Positions 17,441 to 27,012 are shown, numbered from the stretch's first letter. The stretch: DNA of 64,000 bases from Pedococcus cremeus (GCF_900111375.1 NZ_FOHB01000009.1:62001-126000), one strand, 5' to 3'. The notes: a model not told the origin generated them from the letters alone. Numbers and translations: made by a program.

Positions 17441-19495
17441 TCAACCGACGGTGAGGGCGGTGTCGTCGACGACGAACGACGTCTGCAGCGAGGAGTCCTC
17501 GTTCATGAGGAACTTCACCGCGATGGTCTTGCCCTTGTAGGCGGTGACGTCGAACGACTTCTGCACGTAGGTGCTGTTGGCGTTCGCGTTGGAGTAGGTC
17601 GCCAGCGTGCTCGTCGTCGACCCGTCGACGACCTGGACCTTGGCGGTGTCGTAGGCGGTGCTGCCCGACTCCGAGGTGTCGATGCGGATCCAGAAGCTGA
17701 GCGTCGCCGAGGTGGCGGTCGACGGGATGCTCACACTCTGCTGCTCGGTCTCGGTCGCGGTGGTGCCGTTGCCGCCGAGCCACATCTTCCACGAGCCGGT
17801 GCGGGCCGGGCGGCCGCTGTTGTTGGTGATGGGGCCGGACGTGCCCGTCCAGCTCACGGCGCCCGACTCGAAACCGGGGTTGAGGAGCAGGTTGGTCCCC
17901 GACGGCGGCGGGGTCGAGCCACCGCAGGTCTCCGAGCCGGCCGGAACGGCGATGGCGCTGAAGGCCTTCTCCACCGCGGTGCAGGTGGCGCTGGAGGCGC
18001 CGTACAGCTCCTTCGCCGAGGCGATCGCGCCCTCCCGGGCGTTGGCGTAGGTGCTCCCGGAGGTCAGCTTCGTCGACAGGGTGCGGTACCAGACCTTCTC
18101 GATGGCGTCCCGGCCGGCGCCGGTCACCGTCGACCCGTTGCAGGTCGGGCTGTTGTAGCTGACGCCGTTGATCGTCTTGGCGTCCGAGCCCTCCGAGGCG
18201 AGGTAGAACCAGTGGTTCAGCGGCCCTGAGGAGTAGTGCGGGTCGAGTCCGGCTGTGCCGGTGGTCCAGCAGTCCTGGCTGGCACCGTCCTTGCTCGGCT
18301 TGTCCATGTAGCGCAGCGGGGTCCCGTTGCCGTTGATGTCGATCTTCTCGCCGATGAGGTAGTCACCCGGGTCGGCGGAGCTGTTGGCGTACCACTCGAC
18401 GGCGGTGCCGAAGATGTCGGAGGTCGCCTCGTTCAGGCCGCCCGCGTCGCCGGAGTAGTTGAGGTTGGCGGTGTTCTCGGTGACGCCGTGGCTCATCTCG
18501 TGCGCGGCGACGTCGATGGATGTCAGCGGCTTGGCGTTGTTGGCCCCGTCGCCGTAGGTCATCTGGGTGCCGTCCCAGAACGCGTTGTTGTAGGCGTTGC
18601 CGTAGTGCGTCCGGCTGCGCGCGCCGGTCCCGTTGTTCCAGATGCCGTTGCGCCCCAGCACGTTCTTGTAGAACGCGAAGGTCTTCTCGGCGCCGTACTC
18701 CGCGTCGACGCCAGCGGTCTGCCGCGACGACGTCGAGCCGTTGCCCCAGACGTTGTCGGCGTCGGTGAACTGGGTGCCGGTGCCGCTGGTGGCGCCGTTC
18801 AGGTCGGTCGTGTAGTTGCCGTTGGTGTCCTTGAGCAGCCAGCTCGAGCCCGACGAGGTCGTGTTGAGGGTGACCGTGCCCGAGTACATCGAGTTGCCGG
18901 TGCCGTTCTTCACCTCGTCGTATGCCGTGATGACGGCGCCGCTCTCCGCGTCGACGATGGTGTGCAGCCGGCTGGGGGTCTGGTCGGCCCGGACGCCCTC
19001 GGTGACGACGTCCCACGCCAGGCGCGGGGTCTTCTCCCCGGCCCAGACGACGAGCTCCCCGTCGTTCCTCTTCGGGGTGTAACCCGCGCGGCGGGCTGCG
19101 GAACGCTCGGCGGTGGCCTCCGCGACGGACGGCGACGTCGAGGCGACCGCCGCCTTGCCGCTACCGTTCCACTGCACGTGCTCGGTGGCGCCGGTGGCGC
19201 TCTTGCGCACCACGAAGTCGCCGCCGAGGACGCGCAGGCCCTTGTAGGTGCGGTCGTAGCGGACGTGGCGGGTGCCGTCCGCGTCGACGACGACGTCGCG
19301 GACGGTCAGCTTCTCGTCGCTGGACATCCCCATGGCCTGGCGCTGGTGGTCGGCCTGCGCCTGCTCCGCGGCGACGGCGGGCCGGGTGCCGGGTGAGGGC
19401 GCGGAGGACGGCGCCGCCGCTGCGCTAGACAGGGGCGCCGCGACAGCCGCGGCCAGGGCGACGCCGAAGGCAGCGCCGGTGGACAGTCGAATCAC
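17441..19495 (-). CDS. Secreted M4 neutral metalloprotease with C-terminal beta-sandwich, second copy
   Basis: The 684-residue precursor has a signal peptide, propeptide, M4 catalytic domain (HEMSH, NEATSD, LNHWFYLASEG) and a C-terminal domain of about 150 residues starting NLLLNPGFESG, a jelly-roll of the kind seen in carbohydrate-binding or proprotein-convertase-like modules. That module may target substrate or cell wall. The GTG start at 19495 has GAGGAG 8 nt upstream. It lies 187 bp before the shorter paralogue on the same strand, so the pair arose by tandem duplication. The propeptide carries an insertion (about 14 residues near ERSAARRAG) missing in the other copy. Confidence 0.95.
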   Translation of the reverse strand: MIRLSTGAAFGVALAAAVAAPLSSAAAAPSSAPSPGTRPAVAAEQAQADHQRQAMGMSSDEKLTVRDVVVDADGTRHVRYDRTYKGLRVLGGDFVVRKSATGATEHVQWNGSGKAAVASTSPSVAEATAERSAARRAGYTPKRNDGELVVWAGEKTPRLAWDVVTEGVRADQTPSRLHTIVDAESGAVITAYDEVKNGTGNSMYSGTVTLNTTSSGSSWLLKDTNGNYTTDLNGATSGTGTQFTDADNVWGNGSTSSRQTAGVDAEYGAEKTFAFYKNVLGRNGIWNNGTGARSRTHYGNAYNNAFWDGTQMTYGDGANNAKPLTSIDVAAHEMSHGVTENTANLNYSGDAGGLNEATSDIFGTAVEWYANSSADPGDYLIGEKIDINGNGTPLRYMDKPSKDGASQDCWTTGTAGLDPHYSSGPLNHWFYLASEGSDAKTINGVSYNSPTCNGSTVTGAGRDAIEKVWYRTLSTKLTSGSTYANAREGAIASAKELYGASSATCTAVEKAFSAIAVPAGSETCGGSTPPPSGTNLLLNPGFESGAVSWTGTSGPITNNSGRPARTGSWKMWLGGNGTTATETEQQSVSIPSTATSATLSFWIRIDTSESGSTAYDTAKVQVVDGSTTSTLATYSNANANSTYVQKSFDVTAYKGKTIAVKFLMNEDSSLQTSFVVDDTALTVG

Positions 19496-19885
19496 GGGTG
19501 GTTCTCCTCAGGGTGGGTGGGCCCGTCGCCTGGTGTGGCGGGCCTCGAGGAACGTCGGGCCCCTCATGACTCGGCGGGGTGCACCGCGGGCTCGGCGTCG
19601 GGATGACCCAACCGACGGCGCGGTCGCCGGTCAATGGCCGTGGCGAAGACTTTGCCAAAAGCGAGGAAACACAAGGCAGACAAGGCTTTTCGGACCTCTC
19701 CGGTCATGCGGCGGCAAAGAGCCGGTCACCCGGCCCACCCGGCTGAGCGTGCGGGGTCCACGCCGTGGTCGCCACGTCTCATGCACCGGACTGCGGCCTC
19801 CCCGCGTAACCCGTCGCCCGTGACGTCGTTGTCGTGCCAGAGGGCCGTCACCGTCGACAGCCCCTGCCCCTGGGAGGTCCCTGAC
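19496..19885. other. 390-bp divergent intergenic region
   Basis: No gene is apparent. It lies between the divergent M4 protease and S15-like hydrolase starts and holds the least GC-rich stretch nearby (about 19648-19690), a likely promoter zone for one or both genes. TCAATGG at 19631 is shared with the upstream region of the first M4 gene (17334). Confidence 0.5.
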
Positions 19886-21778
19886 ATGACCCGTCCGTCC
19901 TCGCGGCTGCGCCTCGCCCTCGCGGCGCTCGCCACCCTGACCGGCGTCGGGCTCGTCGCCGCCCAGCCCGTGGCAGCCTCGCCGAAGGGCAGTGCGCCTG
20001 CCCTCGACGCCGTCGACACCTTCACCGGCCTGTCCTTCACCGTGCCCGCCGGCAGGAACGACCTCGGCCAGCCGCAGACCTGCACCATCGACGCGGACCT
20101 CTACCGGCCGCACTCGGCCGGCCCGGACCACCGGGTGCCCGCGATCCTCACGACCAACGGGTTCGGCGGCAGCAAGGCCGACCAGGCCGGCATCGGCCGG
20201 GCCTTCGCCCAGCGGGGCTACACGGTGCTCTCCTACACCGGTCTCGGCTTCCCCGACAGCGGCTGCAAGATCAGCCTCGACGACCCGGGCGTCGACGGCA
20301 TCGCCGCCAGGTCGCTGGTGACGTTCCTCGGCGGCGGCTCGTCCGCGGCATACGACTCGGCCGACCTCGGCGGCGTGCCCGCCGGGCCTGGCACGCTGAC
20401 CGTCGACTTCACCACGCTCGACGACGCGGCCACCCACGACCCCCGCGTCGGCATGATCGGCGGCTCCTACGGTGGCCAGATCCAGTTCGCCACCGCCGCC
20501 GTCGACCCGCGCGTCGACACCCTGGTGCCACTGATCACCTGGAACGACCTGCGGTACTCCCTCGCCCCCAACAACACCAGCTTCACCACCGGCACGACCT
20601 ACGCGAGCTCCAACCCGGGCACGGAGAAGATCGGCTGGGTCTCCCTCTTCTTCGGCGTGGGCATCGCCGACGGCCTCACCGGCGCCACCATCGACCCCAC
20701 CCGCAACGTGGGCTGCCCCAACTTCGTGCTCGAGGCGTGCAAGGCCAAGGCCACCCTCGACACGCTCGGCTTCCCCACCGAGGACACCTACCGGCTCACC
20801 GACCGCGTCTCGGTGGCGCACTACCTCGACGACGTGCGCGTGCCGACGTTCCTCATCCAGGGCGAGAACGACACCCTGTTCAACCTGCAGGAGGCCGTCG
20901 CCACCTACCGCGGGCTGAAGCAGCGCGGGGTCGACGTCGCCATGGCGTGGCAGTCGTGGGGACACTCCGGCGGCACGAACGGGCGCAGCGGAGCGGCACC
21001 CGGCGAGCTCGACCTCACCGGCGCCGACATCGAGGGCACCTACCTCGGCCAGCGCATCAAGGACTGGTTCGACCACTACCTCAAGGGCACCTCGGCGCCC
21101 ACCGGGCCCGAGTTCGCCTACTTCCGCGACTGGGTGGACTACACCGGCAGCGCCGCGCCCGCTTACGGCAGCGCGAGCTCCTACCCGGTGGGCACCCGGC
21201 AGACGTGGTACCTCTCGGCCGCCGACGAGCTGGTGTCCTCGAAGGCCGCGGTGCTGCCCGGCTCGAAGAGCTGGTCCAACCCCGGCGCCGGCGCCTTCGC
21301 GTCCTACTCGGAGGTCTCGGCCCTCGAGGGCGCCGTCGACCTCCCCGACGGCGTGACGACGCCCTACGACACCCCCGGCACGTTCGGGGCCTGGACGACG
21401 CCGGCCCTGACCAGCGCCACGACCATCGTCGGCTCGCCGACGCTCGACGTGCGCTTCGAGTCACCCGCGGTGGCGGCGACCCAGGCGACCGGCCCGGCGG
21501 GCCAGCTGCAGGTCTTCGCGAAGATGTACGACGTCGCCCCCGACGGGAGCCAGACGCTCGTGCACAAGCTCATCAGCCCGGTCCGCGTCGCCGACGTGAC
21601 GCAGCCGGTGCACCTCGAGCTCCCGGCGGTGGTCCACCGCGTCGAGGCCGGGCACCGCATCCGGCTCGTGCTCGCGAGCACGGACGCCGCCTACAAGAAC
21701 GCGTATGCCGTGCAGCCGGTGACGGTGCGCGCCGACCCGCTGCGGCCGGCCGCGTTCAGCCTGCCCGTGGTCCCCTGA
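19886..21778 (+). CDS. Secreted S15/CocE-family alpha/beta hydrolase (X-Pro dipeptidyl-peptidase-like)
   Basis: The 630-residue precursor has a signal peptide (residues 1 to about 30, ending QPVAASP), an alpha/beta hydrolase domain with nucleophile in GGSYGG, Asp in IQGENDTLFN and His in WGHSGG, and a C-terminal beta-sandwich typical of X-Pro dipeptidyl-peptidase/CocE proteins. It should hydrolyse peptides or esters outside the cell. The ATG at 19886 follows GGGAGG by 8 nt, which decides the start against a longer frame. Next to two secreted proteases, a role in peptide use is plausible. Confidence 0.9.
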   Translation: MTRPSSRLRLALAALATLTGVGLVAAQPVAASPKGSAPALDAVDTFTGLSFTVPAGRNDLGQPQTCTIDADLYRPHSAGPDHRVPAILTTNGFGGSKADQAGIGRAFAQRGYTVLSYTGLGFPDSGCKISLDDPGVDGIAARSLVTFLGGGSSAAYDSADLGGVPAGPGTLTVDFTTLDDAATHDPRVGMIGGSYGGQIQFATAAVDPRVDTLVPLITWNDLRYSLAPNNTSFTTGTTYASSNPGTEKIGWVSLFFGVGIADGLTGATIDPTRNVGCPNFVLEACKAKATLDTLGFPTEDTYRLTDRVSVAHYLDDVRVPTFLIQGENDTLFNLQEAVATYRGLKQRGVDVAMAWQSWGHSGGTNGRSGAAPGELDLTGADIEGTYLGQRIKDWFDHYLKGTSAPTGPEFAYFRDWVDYTGSAAPAYGSASSYPVGTRQTWYLSAADELVSSKAAVLPGSKSWSNPGAGAFASYSEVSALEGAVDLPDGVTTPYDTPGTFGAWTTPALTSATTIVGSPTLDVRFESPAVAATQATGPAGQLQVFAKMYDVAPDGSQTLVHKLISPVRVADVTQPVHLELPAVVHRVEAGHRIRLVLASTDAAYKNAYAVQPVTVRADPLRPAAFSLPVVP

Positions 21779-21833
21779 CCCGGCTGCGCCCGACGAGACA
21801 CTCGCCCCCGACGGGGACGGTGGGCGTCCTCGG

Positions 21834-22235
21834 TCAGTCGGTGCTGACCGAGGACCGCACCCACTCGACGATCTCGGTGGTCGTCGCGCCCGGGGTGAAG
21901 ACCTTCGCCACGCCGAGCTTCTCGAGCTCGGGGATGTCGCCCTCGGGGATGATGCCGCCGCCGAAGACGACGATGTCGCTGGCGTCGCGCTGCTTCAGCA
22001 GCTCGACGACCTTCGCGAAGAGGGTCATGTGGGCCCCGGAGAGCACCGACAGGCCGACGGCGTCGGCGTCCTCCTGGATGGCGGCCTCGACGATCTGCTC
22101 CGGCGTCTGGTGCAGGCCGGTGTAGACGACCTCCATGCCCGCGTCGCGAAGTGCGCGGGCGACAACCTTGGCGCCGCGGTCGTGGCCATCGAGACCGGGC
22201 TTGGCCACCACGACACGCACTGGGGTCTCAGTCAT
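21834..22235 (-). CDS. B12-binding small subunit of acyl-CoA mutase (IcmB-like)
   Basis: The 133-residue product is a single cobalamin-binding domain: [16 protein letters not shown] holds the DxHxxG motif, followed by [10 protein letters not shown] and VFGGGIIPE. It closely resembles the stand-alone small subunit of isobutyryl-CoA mutase (IcmB) and similar methylmalonyl-type mutases, which pair with a large substrate-binding subunit. No large subunit gene is visible here. The ATG at 22235 has TAGTCT (22242-22247) ending 7 bases upstream, so it may be leaderless. Confidence 0.88.
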   Translation of the reverse strand: MTETPVRVVVAKPGLDGHDRGAKVVARALRDAGMEVVYTGLHQTPEQIVEAAIQEDADAVGLSVLSGAHMTLFAKVVELLKQRDASDIVVFGGGIIPEGDIPELEKLGVAKVFTPGATTTEIVEWVRSSVSTD

Positions 22236-22241
22236 GGGCGC

Positions 22242-22247
22242 AGACTA
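22242..22247 (-). promoter_or_regulatory. Candidate -10 element of the B12-binding subunit gene
   Basis: TAGTCT on the minus strand ends 7 bases before ATG 22235. Confidence 0.45.
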
Positions 22248-22387
22248 GCCGTCCAGCGGCCTCCGGAGGGAGCGGGGGTGAGGGGCGCCACGTCAGGGAG
22301 CGGCCGTGGGCCCAAGGGGCGACACGTCCGAATTGTTACCATCTGCCCGCGTGCATCCGGTGCGGACCGGCTACGGTCGGCAGCACC

Positions 22388-23461
22388 ATGTCGCAGAGCC
22401 TGTGCCCTCCTCGCACACGCCGGCCGGCGGCCGCAACGATGCGGCCCTCCCCGGTGGCCTCCGCGCGCAGTCGACGGGCCGGCGCCGAGGAGCCGCAGCC
22501 CGCACGCGGTCCGGTCCAGGCCGTGTGGGCCCGTGCGGCCGACGCCGCAGCTCGGGCCGTCCGGACACTCGGGGGCGCCGCGACAGCCACCGACGACGTC
22601 GTGGGCGGCGCGGTCCGGGCGCTCGCGACGCCGACCGGCCTCGTGGGCGCCGCCGTGGAGGCGGCCTGGCTGACCACCCACCTGGCGCTCTACCCGTCGG
22701 GCCTGCTGATGCGCCACGGCGCCGACAGCCAGCACGGCTACCGCGTCGAGCACCTGCCCCCCGTGCAGCGCGGCCTGGTCATCTCCGACGTCGAGGCGGC
22801 AGGCACGCCGATCCTGCTGGTGCACGGCATGGTCGACAACCACTCCATCTTCACGCTGCTGCGCCTCGGCCTGCGCCGGCGCGGCTTCGGCCGGGTCACG
22901 ACCATGAACTACTCGCCGCTCACGTCCGACGTTCGGGCTGCGGCGGCGCGACTGGCCGAGGAGGTCGAGGCGCTCGTCGCCGAGACCGGCTACGAGCGGA
23001 TCCACGTGGTCGGCCACAGCCTCGGCGGCCTCATCGCCCGCTACTACGTGACCCGGCTCGGCGGCGACGAGCGGGTGCACAGCCTCGTCACGCTCGGCAC
23101 ACCACACCAGGGGACGTTCACGGCATACGGCTGGCACAGCGAGCTGACCCGGCAGCTGCGGCCGGGCAGCGCCCTGATGCGAGAGCTGGCCCAGCCGGTC
23201 AGCGGGTGCCGGACCCGCTTCGTCGCCTACTGGTCGGACCTCGACCAGATGATCTTCCCCCAGCGCAACGCCGCCCTCGAGCACCCCGACCTCAGCGTCC
23301 AGAACATCGACCTGCACGGCGTGGGCCACATGTCGCTGCCCATCCTCGGCAGCGTCGTGCACGGCATCTCGACGACGCTCGCGCACCTCGACTCCGAAGG
23401 TCACACGGTCACCTCGGGGGTCACTCCCCTGCCGGCGCCTGCCAGGAGCCGGCGCCGCTGA
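22388..23461 (+). CDS. Lipase/esterase, alpha/beta hydrolase
   Basis: The 357-residue product has a basic N-terminus, a helical stretch, then a lipase-type alpha/beta hydrolase: HGMVDNHSIF (oxyanion loop), VVGHSLGGLIARYY (nucleophile Ser), SDLDQMIFP and HGVGHMSLP (catalytic His). It resembles triacylglycerol lipases or PGAP1-like esterases; the substrate is unknown. The ATG at 22388 is in a long frame; a later ATG (residue 18) is possible. A helix-rich segment before the hydrolase domain may associate with membrane. Confidence 0.85.
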   Translation: MSQSLCPPRTRRPAAATMRPSPVASARSRRAGAEEPQPARGPVQAVWARAADAAARAVRTLGGAATATDDVVGGAVRALATPTGLVGAAVEAAWLTTHLALYPSGLLMRHGADSQHGYRVEHLPPVQRGLVISDVEAAGTPILLVHGMVDNHSIFTLLRLGLRRRGFGRVTTMNYSPLTSDVRAAAARLAEEVEALVAETGYERIHVVGHSLGGLIARYYVTRLGGDERVHSLVTLGTPHQGTFTAYGWHSELTRQLRPGSALMRELAQPVSGCRTRFVAYWSDLDQMIFPQRNAALEHPDLSVQNIDLHGVGHMSLPILGSVVHGISTTLAHLDSEGHTVTSGVTPLPAPARSRRR

Positions 23462-23472
23462 CCAGGCCTGCA

Positions 23473-23490
23473 ATGGCCCCCTCGGGCCAT
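23473..23490 (+). terminator. Hairpin after the lipase gene
   Basis: A 7-bp stem (ATGGCCC and complement) with a 4-nt loop begins 12 nt after the stop. Confidence 0.5.
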
Positions 23491-23587
23491 GTCCCTCGTC
23501 ACTCCCGCGGAGGGCTGCCTCATCCGAACGGTGGAGACGATGTACCCCAAAAAGGGGGAAACCGCGCGGCGAACAGCGTGGGGCGCT

Positions 23588-23617
23588 TTGCATAACGACT
23601 AGGTAACGCACTAGTCT
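23588..23617 (+). promoter_or_regulatory. Candidate promoter of the M23 peptidase gene
   Basis: TTGCAT (23588-23593) and TAGTCT (23612-23617) are 18 nt apart, 41 bases before the GTG at 23659, in a locally AT-richer stretch. Confidence 0.5.
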
Positions 23618-23658
23618 CGCCTTTCCCGTGTCCCCTGCACGTGAAGGTAAACCCTCCT

Positions 23659-24459
23659 GTGAGTTCTCGTTACGAGGGCCGCCACCGCGGCTCCAGCAAC
23701 GGTCGCCGCATCCCGCAGTCCTTCCGCCCCGGCTTCGTCCTGCCCACCGCCGCGGCCGCGACGCTGGTGCTGACGGCGACCGGCGCGTCGATGGCGGAGT
23801 CCGCCCCGATCGGGCTCGACCTGACCGGTGCGCAGGCCCGGGCGAAGGCCGAGTCGGCCGCCCTGGCGCGCTCGGACCGTCTCGAGGCGCGCCAGTCGTT
23901 CGAGCTGAAGATGGCTGCCTCGCAGTCCCGCGTCGTCGAGGAGCAGCGCGCCTCGCGTGACCAGGCGCGCACCGCACTGCTGAAGCAGCAGAAGGCCGCC
24001 GCCGCGAAGAAGGCCGCCGCTGCGGCGAAGGCCAAGGCCCTTGCCGCGGCCGAGGCCAAGCGCAAGGCCGAGCGCCGGTGGGTCTCCCCCATCGCCGGTG
24101 CCGCCTTCACCTCGGGGTACGGGATGCGCTGGGGCCGGATGCACCAGGGCAACGACTTCGGCTGCCCGGTCGGCACGCCGGTCGTCGCGATGTCCAAGGG
24201 CACCGTGACCTTCGTGGGCCAGGAGAGCGGCTACGGCAACAAGGTCGAGATCGAGTACTGGGACGGCACCGTCTCGTACTACGCCCACCTCGACTCCTTC
24301 AACGTGACCGTCGGCCAGCAGGTCGAGGCCGGCGACCTGGTGGCCCGCAGCGGCAACACGGGTCACTCCACCGGGCCGCACCTGCACCTGGAGATCCACC
24401 CCGACGGCGGCGGGGCCATCGACCCGGCGCCGTGGCTGCACGCGCACGGCATCCAGTAG
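23659..24459 (+). CDS. Secreted M23 metallopeptidase (LytM-type) with coiled coil
   Basis: The product (266 residues from GTG 23659; a GTG at 23641 is also in frame) has a hydrophobic N-terminal segment, an Ala/Lys-rich coiled coil at about 60-140 and an M23 domain with HQGNDFGCPVGTPV, YYAHLDSF and GHSTGPHLHLEI, which supply the zinc ligands. It should cut or regulate cutting of peptidoglycan peptides. GAAGG at 23643 favours the second GTG. A clear terminator follows at 24506-24540. Confidence 0.92.
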   Translation: MSSRYEGRHRGSSNGRRIPQSFRPGFVLPTAAAATLVLTATGASMAESAPIGLDLTGAQARAKAESAALARSDRLEARQSFELKMAASQSRVVEEQRASRDQARTALLKQQKAAAAKKAAAAAKAKALAAAEAKRKAERRWVSPIAGAAFTSGYGMRWGRMHQGNDFGCPVGTPVVAMSKGTVTFVGQESGYGNKVEIEYWDGTVSYYAHLDSFNVTVGQQVEAGDLVARSGNTGHSTGPHLHLEIHPDGGGAIDPAPWLHAHGIQ

Positions 24460-24505
24460 GGCAACGGACCCCCACAGCTGACAGACCCGCGCTCAGCGCA
24501 CGGAA

Positions 24506-24540
24506 GAGCGCCCCTCGGACCCCCGGCCCGAGGGGCGCTC
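24506..24540. terminator. Bidirectional terminator between M23 peptidase and pcrA
   Basis: A perfect 13-bp stem (24506-24518 with 24528-24540) has a 9-nt loop between convergent genes. Confidence 0.85.
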
Positions 24541-24545
24541 TCGCG

Positions 24546-24579
24546 TCCTACAGTTTCTCGAGTCCTACAGCTTCTCGAG
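24546..24579. repeat. 17-bp tandem duplication across the pcrA stop codon
   Basis: TCCTACAGTTTCTCGAG and TCCTACAGCTTCTCGAG lie directly end to end with one mismatch. The second holds the last codons and stop of pcrA on the minus strand. Confidence 0.9.
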
Positions 24580-27012
24580 CGGGGCGTAGCGCAGCAGCAG
24601 CCGCTTGACCCCGGTGTCGGCGCCGAAGTCGACGTGGGCCATCGCCTTGTCGCCCTCGCCCTCGACGCGCACGACGGTGCCGAGGCCGAAGGAGTCGTGG
24701 GTGACCCGGTCGCCGGCGTCGAGGTTGATGACCTTGCGGTTGCCGGGTGAGCGGACCCCGGGCCGGGCCGCCAGGCGGGCCACCGCCGGGGCCGACCCGC
24801 GGGAGGCCACCTGGGCGTCGCCGGTGCGCTGCCAGTCGACGAGGTGCTCGGGGATCTCGTCGAGGAAGCGGCTGGCGGGGTTGTACTGCGGGGCGCCCCA
24901 GGCCGAGCGCACCGCCGCCCGCGAGATGTGCAGCCGCTCGCGGGCGCGGGTGATGCCGACGTAGGCGAGCCGGCGCTCCTCCTCGAGCTCGCGGTTGTCG
25001 GCGAGCGCCCGCATGTGCGGGAAGGTGCCGTCCTCCATGCCGGTGAGGAAAACCACCGGGAACTCCAGGCCCTTGGCGGTGTGCAGGGTCATCAGGGTGA
25101 CGACGCCCAGGTCCTCCGCCTCCTCGCTGTCGGGGATCTCGTCGGCGTCGGCCACGAGCGAGACCTGCTCGAGGAAGTCCTCGAGCGTGGCGACCTCGCC
25201 GGTCTCGGCACGGTTCTCGTCGAACTCGCGGGCGACCGCGACCAGCTCGGCGAGGTTCTCGATGCGGGTCTCGTCCTGCGGGTCGTGGCTGGCCCGCAGC
25301 TCGGCGAGGTAGCCGGTCTTCTCGACGATCGCCTCGAGGAGGTCGCCCACGCCGGTGTCGTCGCGCTCGGCGACCTCGCGCAGCTCCTCGAGGAGGCTCG
25401 TGAAGCCCTTGATCGCGGTGACCGAGCGCGTCGCGATGGCAGGGGCGTCCTCGGGCCGCCCGAGGGCCGCGATGAAGGGGATGCGCTCCCGCTCGGCGAG
25501 CGCGGCGACGCAGGCCTCGGCGCGGTCGCCGATGCCGCGCTTGGGCACGTTGAGGATGCGGCGCAGGTTGACCGTGTCAGTGGGGTTGGAGATCACCCGC
25601 AGGTAGGCCAGCGCGTCCTTGACCTCCCGCCGCTCGTAGAACCTCGTGCCGCCGACCACCTTGTAGGGCAGGCCGACCCGGACGAAGACCTCCTCCAGCG
25701 CACGGGACTGCGCGTTGGTGCGGTAGAACACCGCGACGTCCTTGGGCTTCACGCCGTACTGGTCGCCGAGGGTGTCGATCTGCCGCGCCACGAACGCGGC
25801 CTCGTCGTGCTCTGAGTCGCCGACGTAGCCGACGATGCGGGCGCCGTCACCGGAGTCGCTCCACAGGTTCTTCTTGCGCCGCTCGGGGTTCTTGGCGATG
25901 ACCGCGTTGGCCGCCTGCAGGATCGTCTGGGTCGAGCGGTAGTTCTGCTCGAGCAGGATGGTCCGGGCGTCCGGGTAGTCCTCCTCGAACTCGACGATGT
26001 TGCGGATCGTGGCGCCGCGGAAGGCGTAGATCGACTGGTCGGCGTCGCCGACCACCACGAGCTCGGCAGGTGGCACCGTCGGGCCGTCGGGACCGCTTCC
26101 ACCGGACTGGCGACCGCCCGGCACCCCGGCGTCGTAGCCCCCGACCAGCTCGCGCACGAGCTGGTACTGCGCGTGGTTGGTGTCCTGGTACTCGTCGACG
26201 AGGACGTGCCGGAACCGGCGGCGGTAGTGCTCGGCGACGTCGGGGAAGGCCTGGAGGATGTTGACCGTGGTCATGATGAGGTCATCGAAGTCGAGCGCGT
26301 TGGCCTGCCGCAGGCGGCGCTGGTAGCTCGCGTAGGCCTCGGCGAGCATCCGCTCCTGGTGGGTGCCCTCGGCCACGCGCGAGGCGAAGGTCTCCTCGTC
26401 GACCAGCTCGTTCTTGAGGTTGCTCACCTGGTGGCTGAACGAGCGGGGCGGGTAGCGCTTGGGGTCGAGGTCCATGTCGCGCATGACCATCGCCATGAGG
26501 CGCTGGCTGTCGGCCGCGTCGTAGATGGAGAAGGTCGACTTCATGCCGAGCTTGGCGGCCTCGCGACGCAGGATGCGCACGCACGCCGAGTGGAACGTCA
26601 TGACCCACATCGAGCGCGCGCGGGGCCCGACCAGGGCCGCGACCCGCTCGCGCATCTCGGCGGCCGCCTTGTTGGTGAAGGTGATGGCCAGCACCTGGCC
26701 CGGCTGCACCCCGCGGGCGCCCAGCAGGTAGGCGATGCGGTTGGTGAGCACACGGGTCTTGCCCGACCCCGCGCCGGCGACGATGAGCAGCGGGCTCCCC
26801 TCGTGGAGCACCGCCTCGCGCTGCTGTGGGTTCAGCCCGGTGAGCAGCTCCTCGGGGTCGGTGTGCCGCGCGCCGGGACCGTCGGGCCCCTCACCGGCCG
26901 CTGCTGCGGCGGCCCAGGTGGGCACGCCTGCGGCGTCCACCTCGGCGTCGCGGGCGGCCTCGGTGGAGGAGGTCGGGCGGGGGAAGGGCAGGTCGTCGAA
27001 GAGCGTGCTCAT
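24565..27012 (-). CDS. pcrA: ATP-dependent DNA helicase PcrA/UvrD
   Basis: This 815-residue SF1A helicase has all core motifs: LNPQQREAV, GAGSGKTRVLTNR (Walker A), TFTNKAAAEM, VDEYQDTN (Walker B), DQSIYAFRGA, EQNYRST, VTLMTLHTAKGLEFPVVFLTG and VGITRARERL. It unwinds DNA in nucleotide excision and mismatch repair and displaces RecA. The start MSTLFDDLPFP at 27012 gives normal length; the frame extends 14 codons further. TAGGCT lies 11 bases upstream. The C-terminal end is LLRYAPLEKL. Confidence 0.95.
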   Translation of the reverse strand: MSTLFDDLPFPRPTSSTEAARDAEVDAAGVPTWAAAAAAGEGPDGPGARHTDPEELLTGLNPQQREAVLHEGSPLLIVAGAGSGKTRVLTNRIAYLLGARGVQPGQVLAITFTNKAAAEMRERVAALVGPRARSMWVMTFHSACVRILRREAAKLGMKSTFSIYDAADSQRLMAMVMRDMDLDPKRYPPRSFSHQVSNLKNELVDEETFASRVAEGTHQERMLAEAYASYQRRLRQANALDFDDLIMTTVNILQAFPDVAEHYRRRFRHVLVDEYQDTNHAQYQLVRELVGGYDAGVPGGRQSGGSGPDGPTVPPAELVVVGDADQSIYAFRGATIRNIVEFEEDYPDARTILLEQNYRSTQTILQAANAVIAKNPERRKKNLWSDSGDGARIVGYVGDSEHDEAAFVARQIDTLGDQYGVKPKDVAVFYRTNAQSRALEEVFVRVGLPYKVVGGTRFYERREVKDALAYLRVISNPTDTVNLRRILNVPKRGIGDRAEACVAALAERERIPFIAALGRPEDAPAIATRSVTAIKGFTSLLEELREVAERDDTGVGDLLEAIVEKTGYLAELRASHDPQDETRIENLAELVAVAREFDENRAETGEVATLEDFLEQVSLVADADEIPDSEEAEDLGVVTLMTLHTAKGLEFPVVFLTGMEDGTFPHMRALADNRELEEERRLAYVGITRARERLHISRAAVRSAWGAPQYNPASRFLDEIPEHLVDWQRTGDAQVASRGSAPAVARLAARPGVRSPGNRKVINLDAGDRVTHDSFGLGTVVRVEGEGDKAMAHVDFGADTGVKRLLLRYAPLEKL

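Noticed and set aside
23462-23640. Possible c-di-AMP (ydaO) riboswitch before the M23 gene
   Set aside because: The context fits, but I could not find the conserved core; only a hairpin and a promoter are seen.
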